Source: Haloterrigena gelatinilytica
Lineage (GTDB): Archaea; Halobacteriota; Halobacteria; Halobacteriales; Natrialbaceae
DNA: 64,000 nt
Assembly (NCBI RefSeq): GCF_013342145.1
Contig: NZ_JABUQZ010000001.1
Location: forward strand, 372,001-436,000
Direction: 5' to 3'
Shown here piece after piece: positions 17,166 through 25,381 of this stretch (the stretch's first letter is position 1; each line of letters starts with the position of its first letter). The translations under genes and the position numbers were made by a program. The notes below the pieces were generated by a model. The model saw nothing but the letters and a program-made list of their open reading frames with translations. It was not told where the DNA came from and ran no database searches.

Positions 17166-17930
17166 TCAGAAGATTCCGAGAATGAACGTCAGTCCCATGC
17201 CCACCAGCACCGTCGCCGTCAGCAACGGCAGGTACGGCGTGTACCGGTCGACCGTTTCGCGGTGGCGTTCGTAGCCCGCGATCAAGAGGAGCGTCGGAAT
17301 CAGGATCGCAACGATCACGACCAGCGAGTAAATCAGCATCAGTTCCAGGCAGTAGGCCGTCCCCGTACAGATCGCCAGAATCTGAATCGGCTCCTCGTGG
17401 GCGAACCCCAGCAGGAGGGCGGTCGTCCCGAGGGCCGTCAATCCTCGTTCAGCGTCTTCGTCGCTCAAATGACGATGCCCGCCGCCGAACAGTCGCTCCC
17501 GAATTCGGGTCAGTCTCCCGCGCTGGGAAGGGGTTTCCGAATGGTCGTGCTCGTGTGAGTGATCGTGTTCGTGAGTGTGTGTATGAGCGTGGTCGTGGTG
17601 TGGCTCATCGTGACCGTGACCGCGTCCCGACCCGTGTCCGCCGTTCCGATATTCGTGAATGCCCAGTAGAATGAGGATGACGCCTGCGAGATACCGCATC
17701 CACGGGCCTTCGGCGAATGCAGCGAAGCGACTGAACCAAAAGTACGCCACTACCAGTACGACGCTACTGATCAGATGTCCGACCCCGAGAACGAGTCCTG
17801 CTACCGTCCCGTAGAGCCACGTCCGCGAGCGATTCAACCCGTAGGTCGCAGCGATCGGCCACCCGTGATCCGGGAGCACGCCGTGGATAAATCCGATCGT
17901 AACGACACCTGCAACGAGACCGAAATCCAT
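17166..17930 (-). CDS. NicO-type nickel/cobalt transporter
   Basis: 254-residue membrane protein with about six helices. The first helix carries HGVLPDH (His16, Asp21, His22), the H-x4-D-H pattern of the nickel/cobalt NicO and NiCoT families. A cytoplasmic or loop segment at about residues 97-138 is very rich in histidine (HDEPHHDHAHTHTHEHDHSHEHDH), which is typical for RcnA-like metal exporters and NicO importers. Another conserved helix contains LLGFAHEEPIQILAICTG. I use ATG 17930; the longer frame adds 14 residues. A NikR-like gene lies divergently 126 bp away, which supports nickel or cobalt as the substrate. Direction of transport is not shown. Confidence 0.82.
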   Translation of the reverse strand: MDFGLVAGVVTIGFIHGVLPDHGWPIAATYGLNRSRTWLYGTVAGLVLGVGHLISSVVLVVAYFWFSRFAAFAEGPWMRYLAGVILILLGIHEYRNGGHGSGRGHGHDEPHHDHAHTHTHEHDHSHEHDHSETPSQRGRLTRIRERLFGGGHRHLSDEDAERGLTALGTTALLLGFAHEEPIQILAICTGTAYCLELMLIYSLVVIVAILIPTLLLIAGYERHRETVDRYTPYLPLLTATVLVGMGLTFILGIF

Positions 17931-18004
17931 GCGGAATTCTCGGGAGAGACGGCACAAAAACCCTGTTAGCACCGATTGGAGGGGATCGTAATACCCCGGT
18001 CAGC

Positions 18005-18033
18005 GTGAAAAACCACAGCACCCATTCGTTCAC
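18005..18033. promoter_or_regulatory. possible NikR-type operator
   Basis: GTGAA (18005-18009) and TTCAC (18029-18033) form an inverted repeat with a 19-nt spacer in the 126-bp region between the divergent NicO and NikR-like genes. The spacing resembles long-spaced NikR operators, but five-base arms are weak evidence. Confidence 0.3.
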
Positions 18034-18056
18034 CCCGCGAAGTTCGCTGTAACCAG

Positions 18057-18443
18057 ATGCGTACCAGTTTCAATATTCCGGACGACTTACTCGCGGAGTT
18101 CGATCAGACGTGGCAGACCGAGGAGTTCGACTCCCGCTCGCGAGCAGTTCGGGAAGCGATGCAGGAGTACATCGAGGCCCACACCGAACTCGAGACCGTC
18201 TCGGGCGAAGTGACCGCTGCGCTCGCGTTCGATTATCAACACGAGCGCGTGATCCGCGAACTCCACGGCGTGCAACACGATTTCCAGGACGTGATTACGA
18301 CGACGAGCCACACGCACGAAGGCGATTGGTGTCTGGAAACGATTTTCTGTCGCGGCGAGGCGGCCCGCGTTCGCAAACTCGTGTATCGACTCCGAGATTT
18401 CGACGCCGTGGGACAGGTGAAAGTCCTGTTACTTCGGTCGTGA
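18057..18443 (+). CDS. NikR-like nickel-responsive regulator
   Basis: 128 residues. N-terminal ribbon-helix-helix domain (residues 1-48: RTSFNIPDDLLAEFDQTW, then SRSRAVREAMQEYIE). C-terminal ACT-like metal-binding domain. Against E. coli NikR the ligands His76, His87, His89 and Cys95 correspond to His74, His85, His87 and Cys92. The first three keep the exact spacing, but the Cys is one residue closer (HTHEGDWC). It is divergent from the NicO transporter gene and probably represses it when nickel is bound. I leave the symbol blank because of the shifted cysteine and unknown metal. Confidence 0.85.
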   Translation: MRTSFNIPDDLLAEFDQTWQTEEFDSRSRAVREAMQEYIEAHTELETVSGEVTAALAFDYQHERVIRELHGVQHDFQDVITTTSHTHEGDWCLETIFCRGEAARVRKLVYRLRDFDAVGQVKVLLLRS

Positions 18444-18674
18444 ATATCCCCGTAGTTGTGTCGAGTGTCCGGGTACCGACGAGACGAGCGATGCGAGTTC
18501 TCGGTTACGCTGCCGGCGGCCGAGCGAACCGCAACGCCTCCAGATACCTCCGTCTCCGAATCCGGCAGCCGCCGCATCCCGCGACGGCGATCGCGTTCGG
18601 GCGGCGGACTCGACGAATCCGAATCCGTCTAGGCAGGCAGAGACGACAAGGGAGACAGGATTGTTGATCGTCAC

Positions 18675-19199
18675 ATGTGCGCGTCGGCAGAATACACCCC
18701 GCTCGACGAGACGGATCGGAAAATCCTCCAACTCCTACAGCGCGACGCGCGGAACAAGACCGCGGTCGAAATCGGGGAGCGGATCGGCGTTTCGGACGGC
18801 ACCGTTCGGAACCGCATCAGAAACCTCGAGCAACGGGGGATCATCGAAGGCTACGTTCCGATCATCAACTACGAGGAAGCCGGCTATCAACTCGAGATCC
18901 GCATCACGTGTACGTCCCGGATCATCAACCGACAGGAACTGGCGAACGAGGCGCTCCAGATAGAAGGCGTGGTCGAAGTAGAGGAGTTGATGACCGGTCG
19001 CGAGAACATCGAGGTGACGGCGGTGGCGCCGAAACACGACGACGTAACGCGCATCGCCCAGACGCTCGATACGCTCGGACTCCAGGTGGAGAGCGAGGAA
19101 CTCATCCGGCACCACTACTTTCGACCGTTCAATCACTTCGGGAGCGAATCCGTGGCCGACGACGAGAGCGAGTCGGACGCGAACCACGAACTGTCCTGA
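18675..19199 (+). CDS. Lrp/AsnC-family transcriptional regulator
   Basis: 174 residues. An N-terminal winged helix (about 8-60: LDETDRKILQLLQRDARNKTAVEI and SDGTVRNRIRNLEQRGII) and a C-terminal RAM/AsnC ligand-binding domain (about 70-150, with VVEVEELMTGRENIEVTAVA). The tail after residue 155 is acidic. No amino-acid gene is adjacent, so the ligand and target are unknown. The 231-bp gap before it has no gene. A strong inverted repeat (19243-19283) follows the stop. Confidence 0.9.
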   Translation: MCASAEYTPLDETDRKILQLLQRDARNKTAVEIGERIGVSDGTVRNRIRNLEQRGIIEGYVPIINYEEAGYQLEIRITCTSRIINRQELANEALQIEGVVEVEELMTGRENIEVTAVAPKHDDVTRIAQTLDTLGLQVESEELIRHHYFRPFNHFGSESVADDESESDANHELS

Positions 19200-19242
19200 G
19201 CGAGTCACCAGCGTCGGGTTTTGACGATCGTAACGCAATGAG

Positions 19243-19283
19243 ATTTAGATAATCGAATCCGATATAGCTTCGATAATCTAAAT
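19243..19283. promoter_or_regulatory. 15-bp-arm inverted repeat, candidate operator
   Basis: Arms ATTTAGATAATCGAA (19243-19257) and TTCGATAATCTAAAT (19269-19283) are complementary at 14 of 15 positions with an 11-nt spacer. The block is AT-rich inside a GC-rich region and lies between the Lrp gene and the next small gene, 72 bp before its ATG. A dimeric regulator, perhaps the Lrp protein encoded just upstream, is the natural candidate (inference). Confidence 0.6.
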
Positions 19284-19326
19284 ACCTGCGCCAGTTCGGT
19301 ACGAGAATAGAAGCTCTCAGGAAGAG

Positions 19327-19333
19327 TTTATAA
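19327..19333 (+). promoter_or_regulatory. TATA box for a leaderless transcript
   Basis: TTTATAA lies 23-29 nt before the ATG at 19356, the spacing expected for leaderless haloarchaeal transcripts. It supports that start codon. Confidence 0.55.
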
Positions 19334-19355
19334 CCGTCGAGTGGATTGAGGTGGT

Positions 19356-19619
19356 ATGGAACGTAGCCAGCACGCGATCACTCATCCCGTTGGAGAGCAG
19401 TTTTCGCTGGTCACCGACACCGATCTGTTGGAATTCCTTCTGCGTTATCGGACTATCGAACCGGGCGCTCTCGAGGCGGCTATCGACGGAACGAGTGCAG
19501 GAACGATGTCCCCCGAATGTTCGGGCGACGCCGGTACCGGCGCACCTGGCAGTACCGTTCGCGTGTCTGCGGAGATCACTGACCAGTTAGCTCGAGTAGA
19601 GCCGGCGAGAGGAAGCTGA
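19356..19619 (+). CDS. small hypothetical protein
   Basis: 87 residues, not recognised. The N-terminal half has a folded look (FSLVTDTDLLEFLLRYRTI), the C-terminal half is Gly/Thr/Ser rich with a single Cys (residue 54) and ends with VRVSAEITDQLARVEPARGS. No membrane segment or signal peptide. A TATA box at the right distance and a 15-bp inverted repeat upstream suggest an expressed, regulated gene. The next gene, a 43-residue zinc-ribbon protein, starts 11 bp after its stop, so the two probably form an operon. Confidence 0.55.
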   Translation: MERSQHAITHPVGEQFSLVTDTDLLEFLLRYRTIEPGALEAAIDGTSAGTMSPECSGDAGTGAPGSTVRVSAEITDQLARVEPARGS

Positions 19620-19630
19620 TTGACGGTCGT

Positions 19631-19762
19631 ATGGACACGTACATCGAGTGCGACGAGTGCGGCTTCGTGCTCCTCTCTGAGAGCGCTTCCGAACCGCTCC
19701 CGAAGCGGGTTGATTCGTGCCCCGGCTGTGGCGGAACGAGTTTTCGATTCACCATGGGCTAA
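19631..19762 (+). CDS. 43-residue zinc-ribbon microprotein
   Basis: Translates to a complete 43-residue protein beginning MDTYIECDECGFVLLSES and ending PGCGGTSFRFTMG. Two CxxC pairs are visible: Cys7/Cys10 (CDEC) and Cys30/Cys33 (CPGC), which would bind one zinc. It is one of the very short CPxCG-related zinc-finger proteins common in haloarchaea, several of which affect stress or biofilm traits (family knowledge). It is 11 bp downstream of the preceding small gene on the same strand. Function unknown. Confidence 0.75.
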   Translation: MDTYIECDECGFVLLSESASEPLPKRVDSCPGCGGTSFRFTMG

Positions 19763-20137
19763 CTGCGTATCCGGCGGCGCTCGCCCTCGGGAGGTCGGTA
19801 CGGCGCGATTCGGGTGAGTGCATCCGCGCCACATTCGTGCATCGTCCGACAGTAAACACCAAACTTGTTTGGGAGTACAATCTTGCCGATCGAACGCCTA
19901 GAAGCGATCGCAGGGAATCCGGATCGAGATCCGGGTTCGCCCGCCGCGGTTGGCCGCAGTCGGCGGCCACTCGTGGACATCATCCACTTCCGACCGATCC
20001 GTAACGCGATACCCGCGCCGAGAGCGGTCGCTCTTCTCGCGAACTCCAGCAGCTGCTGGGTCTATCGAAGTTGACACTTCTGCCGATTCTGCGATCGCTC
20101 GTCGAGGAGGGCCGCGTTCGGTCCACGGAGGTCGGCT
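19763..20137. other. 375-bp stretch with no supported gene
   Basis: Several short frames cross it on both strands but none has a recognisable protein or a good start. It contains one perfect 14-bp palindrome, CCAGCAGCTGCTGG at 20046-20059. The base composition near 19845-19900 is less GC-rich (TTGTTTGGGAGTACAATC), as in decayed or intergenic DNA. Confidence 0.6.
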
Positions 20138-21079
20138 ATGCCTGCCGGTGAGGTCGAATCACCGTTCGCGCCGGTCCTCGATATCGATTCGACCGCGAGT
20201 CTCCGGGTCGACTGTTACGTTCGGGGGAGCGTTCCGCCGGCCATCACGGCGACCATCGACGACGTCGTCGAGCGGCTCCGAGACCTCGACGAACGTGACG
20301 TGATCGACGACCACCGGGTGACCCACTGGCCGCCCGAGTACCGCTCGGCCGCCGGATCGACCGGCGAAAACGGGTCGACCCGCGACGAACTCGTCGCCGA
20401 GTTCGAACGCTGGGCCGCCCGGAAGGGCCACTCGCTCGAGCCGGCGTTTCGCCGACAGGCGGTTCCGCCGTCGCCGTTCGACGCCGACCTCGACGAGCCG
20501 CGCGAGCGAGTTCGGGTTCCGGTCGTCGCGCTGGCGATCCGAGGTCGAGTGGCGGACGCGACGGTCGTGGACGCCGTCGACGCGGACGCAGCGTCGATTC
20601 GAGGGGTCGTCCCCTATACGGAACGACCGTCGGCGGAGCGGTCGCGGACGTACACCGTCAACGACCTGCTCGCGACCGTCGAAGCGAACGGAAACGGCGT
20701 TCACCTGGGGACGCGCCAACGCGAGGGGCCGACGCCGCTGGGGGCCGCCACCTCGCTCGAGCCGGCGTTTCGCCGACAGGCGGTTCCGCCGTCGCCGTTC
20801 GACGCCGACCTCGACGAGCCGCGCGAGCGAGTTCGGGTTCCGGTCGTCGCGCTGGCGATCTCCGAGGTCGAGGCGGACGCGACGGTCGCGGACGCCGTCG
20901 ACGCGGACGCAGCGTCGATTCGAGGGGTCGTCCCCTATACGGAACGACCGTCGGCGGAGCGGTCGCGGACGTACACCGTCAACGACCTGCTCGCGACCGT
21001 CGAAGCGGAAACGGCGTTCACCTGGGGACGCGCCAACGCGAGGGCGCTCGAGAACTCGGGCGGTACGGCGCGACCGTGA
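20138..21079 (+). CDS. HTH-domain haloarchaeal protein with duplicated C-terminal half
   Basis: 313 residues. The start (MPAGEVESPFAPVLDIDSTA) and the segment DCYVRGSVPPAITATIDDVV with RLRDLDERDVIDD match my memory of a haloarchaeal HTH family of about 180-200 residues. The C-terminal half (LEPAFRRQAVPPSPFDADL through YTVNDLLATVEA) occurs twice, at residues about 98-187 and 207-291, because the DNA is tandemly duplicated. Indels between the copies change the end: copy 1 reads on as NGNGVHLGTRQREGP, copy 2 as ETAFTWGRANARALENS. The original gene probably ended near the first copy, so the present frame is a fused and possibly non-functional product. It ends inside the damaged fabG gene. Confidence 0.6.
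   Translation: MPAGEVESPFAPVLDIDSTASLRVDCYVRGSVPPAITATIDDVVERLRDLDERDVIDDHRVTHWPPEYRSAAGSTGENGSTRDELVAEFERWAARKGHSLEPAFRRQAVPPSPFDADLDEPRERVRVPVVALAIRGRVADATVVDAVDADAASIRGVVPYTERPSAERSRTYTVNDLLATVEANGNGVHLGTRQREGPTPLGAATSLEPAFRRQAVPPSPFDADLDEPRERVRVPVVALAISEVEADATVADAVDADAASIRGVVPYTERPSAERSRTYTVNDLLATVEAETAFTWGRANARALENSGGTARP
20431..21044 (+). repeat. tandem duplication of about 295 bp
   Basis: Copy 1 is 20431-20727 and copy 2 is 20752-21044, with 24 bp between. The copies are almost identical. The differences are a 2-nt gap and a 2-nt gain near 20540-20555 (which cancel out), one substitution, and a 4-nt difference near 20688. The unit spans the C-terminal part of the HTH gene and the first bases of the broken fabG. 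The near identity implies a recent event. Confidence 0.9.
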
Positions 21080-21732
21080 TCGTCAACTACCGGTCCTCGG
21101 AGGCCGACGCCCACGCGGTCGCCGACGCGATCACCGAGGCCGACACCGACGGCACGGCCCATCCGGTACGGGCCGACGTCACCGACCGCGGCGCGGTCGA
21201 CGCGATGCGCGACGCGGTCGCCGACGCGTTCGGCCCGATCGACGTCCTCGTCAACAACGCGGGCATCACGGCCGACCGCACGTTCGCGAACATGACCGCC
21301 GAGGACTGGCACCGCGTCGTCGACGTCTCGCTCAACGGCGCGTTCAACTGCACGAAGGCGTTCTACGACGACCTCGAGGCAGCTCCGAACGGCCGGATCA
21401 TCAGCGTCTCGAGCGTGATCGGCAAGCAGGGGAACGTCGGTCAGGCGAACTACGCCGCGGCCAAAAGCGGCCTCTTCGGCTTCACCAGGTCGCTCGCGCT
21501 CGAGTTGGCCGGAACGGGGACGACGGCCAACTGTATCGCGCCCGGGTTCACGCGGACGGAGATGATCGAGTCCATTCCCGAGACCGTTCGGGACGACCTG
21601 CGCGCGGACATCCCGCTCGAGCGGTTCGCGACCGTCGAGGAGATCGCCGGGCTCGTCCGCTATCTCGCGAGCGAGCAGTCGGGATACGTCACCGGCGAAG
21701 TTATCGACGTCAATGGCGGAATCGACCTCTAA
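21046..21732 (+). pseudogene. FabG/PhaB-type short-chain reductase lacking its cofactor-binding start
   Basis: The longest frame starts at GTG 21076 (218 residues) with IVNYRSSEADAHAVADAI, which is residue 35 or so of a normal 3-oxoacyl-ACP or acetoacetyl-CoA reductase. In the same frame, 21046-21075 still reads ARELGRYGAT, the expected preceding sequence. The N-terminal TGxxxGIG NADP(H) motif is absent, and further upstream DNA belongs to the duplicated HTH segment. The rest is intact: NNAG (LVNNAGITADRTF), catalytic Ser, and YAAAK (QANYAAAKSGLFGF), ending in VTGEVIDVNGGIDL. Without the glycine motif it is unlikely to bind cofactor. Probably truncated by the rearrangement that made the adjacent tandem repeat. 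Confidence 0.75.
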
Positions 21733-22074
21733 GCGGCGGCTCGGTGTCGGACCGATCGTGGCGATCGGCGAGAATCTCGACAGTGCTCGTTTTCGAACCG
21801 ATAGATCTGGTGGGTCGCCGTCCGGGACCGATGGCCGATCGACGACCGGACGGCGGGCGGTCCCCGCGGCCCGTGCCTCAATGACCGCGGGGCGCCACTG
21901 CAGTTCGCCGCTGCAATTCGGCGAGCTGCGTCCCACCCCCGCGACCGCGACGGCCGCACACCGGAGCTACCGGTGCGATCGATGCTAGTACGGTCCCCTT
22001 CAAAACGGTTGAGAGCGTGTGCACGACGCCTGCACGTTCGCTCGAGTCGCGCCCGTTCGACGGTTGCAGCGACG
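21733..22074. other. 342-bp stretch with no supported gene
   Basis: Between the damaged fabG and the convergent regulator gene. Short frames on both strands look like shadows. No hairpin, TATA box or repeat stood out. Confidence 0.5.
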
Positions 22075-22602
22075 TTACTCGTCTCCGTCGACGATGACCG
22101 GACCGCGACCGCCCTCGTCCGTTCCGCCGACGAGCCGCTCGATCTTGTCCTCGCTGAGGTCGTCGACGACGTCCACGGCGTCGGTCAGCCAGGTGTACAG
22201 TCCGAGTTTGAACTGCCGACGGACCGCCGCCGCCGATCGGTGCGAGTAGACGTTCACGCGACCCCCGTTCGAGAGCACGCGAGAGTGTTTCTCGACCATT
22301 CCCAACTCGACTAAGTGGTTGAGGTGTCGGGTGACGACGCTCCGGTCCCGATCGACCAGTCCGGTGAGTTCGTCGACCGTGAGTTCGTCCTCGGCCATCA
22401 GGTGCCGACAGACCTCGAGTTCCGTTTCGGAAATGTCGAACACCGCCCGCATGAGATGCGATTCGGTCGGCGATTCGACGGGGACCGTGTCGTCGATCTC
22501 GTCCATCGGTTCGTCGCAGCACGCCGGCGCCGCGGACGCCAACCGGCACTCGCCACACGATCGGCAGGTGTAGACGGCGAGTTCGGGCTCTGGAGATGCC
22601 AT
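22075..22602 (-). CDS. zinc-binding winged-helix regulator (MarR/TrmB-like)
   Basis: 175 residues. The N-terminal 40 residues carry a cysteine cluster, YTCRSCGECRL then PACCDEPM, likely a zinc ribbon. A short acidic linker leads to a winged helix (about residues 58-130): FDISETELEVCRHLM, ELTVDELTGLVDRDRS, VVTRHLNHLVELGMVEKH and a wing with GGRVNVYSHRS. This is a haloarchaeal regulator layout; ligand and targets are unknown. ATG 22602 is chosen since upstream residues in this frame run through the next gene's leader. It is divergent from the broken glucoamylase gene (231 bp apart). Confidence 0.82.
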   Translation of the reverse strand: MASPEPELAVYTCRSCGECRLASAAPACCDEPMDEIDDTVPVESPTESHLMRAVFDISETELEVCRHLMAEDELTVDELTGLVDRDRSVVTRHLNHLVELGMVEKHSRVLSNGGRVNVYSHRSAAAVRRQFKLGLYTWLTDAVDVVDDLSEDKIERLVGGTDEGGRGPVIVDGDE

Positions 22603-22833
22603 CGGTCTCGGTACGCCGCGACGGAAGGAAAGGCTTTCAGCCGCGTCACGGACGGGCTTCGGACGACGTTTCAGGTACCGTACGTAACCGGACCGTTCCG
22701 CTGAGAGACCGGCGGTCGCTTCATTCGTGGTCCGACTTTTTGCCACGGGTCCGTGAACGAAAGCGCATGTGCACCGACTCGCCACTCGAACACTCCGCGT
22801 TCGACACCTCGATCCGCGCTGCGGGTGCTGTCG

Positions 22834-24595
22834 ATGACTGAGTCCGACGCGTATCCCCCGATCGAAGCCTACGGCGTCGTCGGGAACCTCGAGACGTGCG
22901 CGCTCGTCGCGCCGGACGGTTCGATCGACTGGTTCCCGTTTCCCCACCTCGAGTCGCCGAGCATCCTCGCCGCGATCCTCGACGCCGAGCGCGGGGGGCG
23001 GTTTCGGATCGCCCCGACCGACTCCTTCGAGACGGAGCGGCGGCACGTCGGCGATACGAACGTCCTCGAGACGACGTTCCACACCGACGACGGGACGGCG
23101 ACCGTAACGGACTTCCTGCCGCCGGCCGGTCGGACCGACCATCCGAAGAAAGTCCTCTATCGCAAACTCGCCTGCGCAGACGGGAGCGTCGGGCTCGAGG
23201 TCGAACTCGAGCCGCGGTTCGACTACGGCCGCGCGGAGACGTCGATCGAACGGGTCGACGCTCGAGGCGGCCGACGAAGCGTGGTTCATGCTCCGGTGTA
23301 CGGGCGCCGAAGAGGCGGATACGGACCCGGACGCCGCGTTAGACGAGACGATCCAGTTCTGGACCGACCGGGCTCACGACTGCGAGCCCGAGGGCGACTG
23401 CGCGTTCGAGGGACCGTGGCACGACGCGGTCGTTCGCTCCGAACTCGTCCTCAAGCTCCTGACTCACGCCGAGTCGGGCGGGATCGCCGCCGCCCCGACC
23501 ACCTCGTTGCCCGAAGACATCGGCGGCGTCCGCAACTGGGACTACCGGTTCAACTGGCTCCGGGACGCCGGGTTCACCGTCCAGGCGCTGATGAACCTCG
23601 GTACCGCCGACGAGGCGAACGAGTACTTCGACTGGTTCATGGACCTCTGCCAGACCGACGATCCGGCGGCGATCCAGCCGCTGTACGGCCTCCACGGCGA
23701 ATCGACCCTCGAGGAGCGAGAACTGGATCACTTCGAGGGCTATCGCGGGTCCCGTCCCGTGCGAATCGGCAACGGGGCCGCCGAGCAGCGCCAACACGAC
23801 ACCTACGGGGAACTCCTGCTCGCCGTCGACGAGATGCGCCAGTACGGGCGCGAACTGGACGCCGACGAGTGGGTGCGGATCCGCGATATCGTCGAGTACG
23901 TCCGCGAGATCTGGACCGAGCCCGACGCGGGCATCTGGGAGGTCCGCGGCGGAGACGATCACTTCGTCTTCTCGAAGGCGATGTGCTGGAGCGCTCTCGA
24001 CCGGGGGCTCTCGATCGCGATCGACGGGGGCCACGACGCGCCGCTCGAGGAGTGGCGGGACGCTCGAGAGACGATCCGAAGCGACGTCCTCGAGAACGGC
24101 TACGACGACGAGACCGGCGCGTTCGTCCAGTCCTACGGATCGGACGCGCTCGACGCGACCGGGCTATTGCTCCCGGTCGTCGGCTTTCTGCCCTTCGGCG
24201 ACGACCGCATTCGAGGGACGATCGACGCGATCGACGAGCAGTTAGTCGAGGACGAGATCTTCGTACGGCGGTACGACGGCGACGACGGTCTGCCGGGCGA
24301 CGAGGGGGCGTTCGTCCTCTGCTCGTGCTGGCTGATCGACGCGCTCGCGCTCTCCGGGCGCGTGGCGGAAGCGCAGTCCCGATTCGAGGCGCTGCTCGAG
24401 TACCTGAACCCGCTCGGGCTGATCGCGGAGGAGATCGATCCCGAGAGCGGCGCCCACCTCGGGAACTACCCGCAGGCGTTCAGCCACATCGGGATCGTCA
24501 ACAGCGCCCTGTATCTGGGCTACGTTCGCGGGCTCGAGACGTCCGGGCCGGCACCGATGGGGATCCGACTTGGCGACCCGGTCGGTTCGTCGTGA
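22834..24595 (+). pseudogene. glycoside hydrolase family 15 (glucoamylase-like), frame-disrupted
   Basis: Two frames are needed for one protein. Frame 1 from ATG 22834 gives the N-terminal domain (YPPIEAYGVVGNLETCALV, SIDWFPFPHLESPSILAAIL) up to about residue 141 near 23258. Frame 2 continues from about 23258 (TLEAADEAWFMLRCTGAEEAD) to 24595 with the catalytic (alpha/alpha)6 barrel: GGVRNWDYRFNWLRDAGFT, GLHGESTLEE and the catalytic-acid-type LIAEEIDPESG. Some N-domain sequence seems missing at the join, so a small deletion shifted the frame. GH15 enzymes of this type hydrolyse alpha-glucans or trehalose. Unless this is a sequencing error, it is broken. Confidence 0.8.
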
Positions 24596-24656
24596 GTTAG
24601 GTGATACCTCCCCCCCAAACTGTTGGGCGCTCCGGGACGTACTATCCCACGACGGG

Positions 24657-25301
24657 ATGATCACGGCGTCGCTGCGGATACGTCTCCCCGAGGACGCGTG
24701 GGTCGCGGAGGTCTCTCGCTCGTTCCCGAGCGCCACCTTCCGTCTCCTGTCGGGGGTCCGAACCGGCGACAGGGCAGTGGAACTGGGCGAAGTGGTCGCC
24801 GAGAACCCGCGGAAGGTTTCGGGAGCGATCGCGACCCATCCGTCGATCGAAGCCCACGAGCGGCTGGCGGTGACGGACGACCGATCGCTCTCGAAGTACG
24901 AAACGATCGAGACGGCGCTGTACGAGTTCGTCGAATCGGCCTCGCTTCCGCCCGAGTTTCCGATCGTCGTCCGCGCCGGCTGGTACGAACTGGACTTCAC
25001 GGGGACGCGCGACGAGTTCGACGGGCTGCGGGCGATGCTCGAGGACGCGAACCTCCGGTACGAACTCCAGTCGCTCGTCGAGGCCGACGAGACCGCGACG
25101 CTGCTCACCGACAGGCAGCGGGCGACGCTCGAGGCGGCGCTCCGGGAGGGCTACTTCGAGGTTCCGCGGGAGTGTACGCTCGACACGGTCGCGGGAACGC
25201 TCGGCGTCGACGAATCGACGGTGAGCGGCGTCCTCCGTCGCGGCCAAGCCAAACTGGTCAAGTGGCACTTGACCGGAGCGGACGGCGATCGACTCGACTG
25301 A
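24657..25301 (+). CDS. HTH10-family (bacterio-opsin activator-like) regulator
   Basis: 214 residues. The C-terminal HTH10 domain (about 158-210) reads LLTDRQRATLEAALREGYFEV, then ECTLDTVAGTLGVDESTVSGVL and RRGQAKLV. The N-terminal 150 residues are the usual haloarchaeal sensory-like domain (ITASLRIRLPEDAWVAEVSR). ATG 24657 is used because the family starts here; the longer frame to 24570 overlaps the preceding gene. It is 80 bp before the carotenoid oxygenase gene and on the same strand, so it may regulate carotenoid or retinal metabolism, as Bat does for bacteriorhodopsin genes (inference). Confidence 0.86.
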   Translation: MITASLRIRLPEDAWVAEVSRSFPSATFRLLSGVRTGDRAVELGEVVAENPRKVSGAIATHPSIEAHERLAVTDDRSLSKYETIETALYEFVESASLPPEFPIVVRAGWYELDFTGTRDEFDGLRAMLEDANLRYELQSLVEADETATLLTDRQRATLEAALREGYFEVPRECTLDTVAGTLGVDESTVSGVLRRGQAKLVKWHLTGADGDRLD

Positions 25302-25381
25302 CCGTCCCGGTTCCGCGTCTCCCGCGCGATCCCAAGCTCTTGGGCCAGTTTACTCGAAGAGACGGGTGTTACGTTCGGTTG

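Noticed and set aside
17571-17640. CRISPR-like or tandem repeat DNA in the NicO gene
   Set aside because: It is a coding His/Asp repeat (histidine-rich loop); no spacers or regular repeat unit.
20046-20059. Palindrome CCAGCAGCTGCTGG as an operator
   Set aside because: Isolated 14-bp palindrome with no promoter or conserved neighbour; a chance match is likely.
22768-22842. 24-residue frame overlapping the start of the GH15 gene
   Set aside because: Too short, no likeness to known peptides and no ribosome-binding support; could be a leader but cannot be backed.
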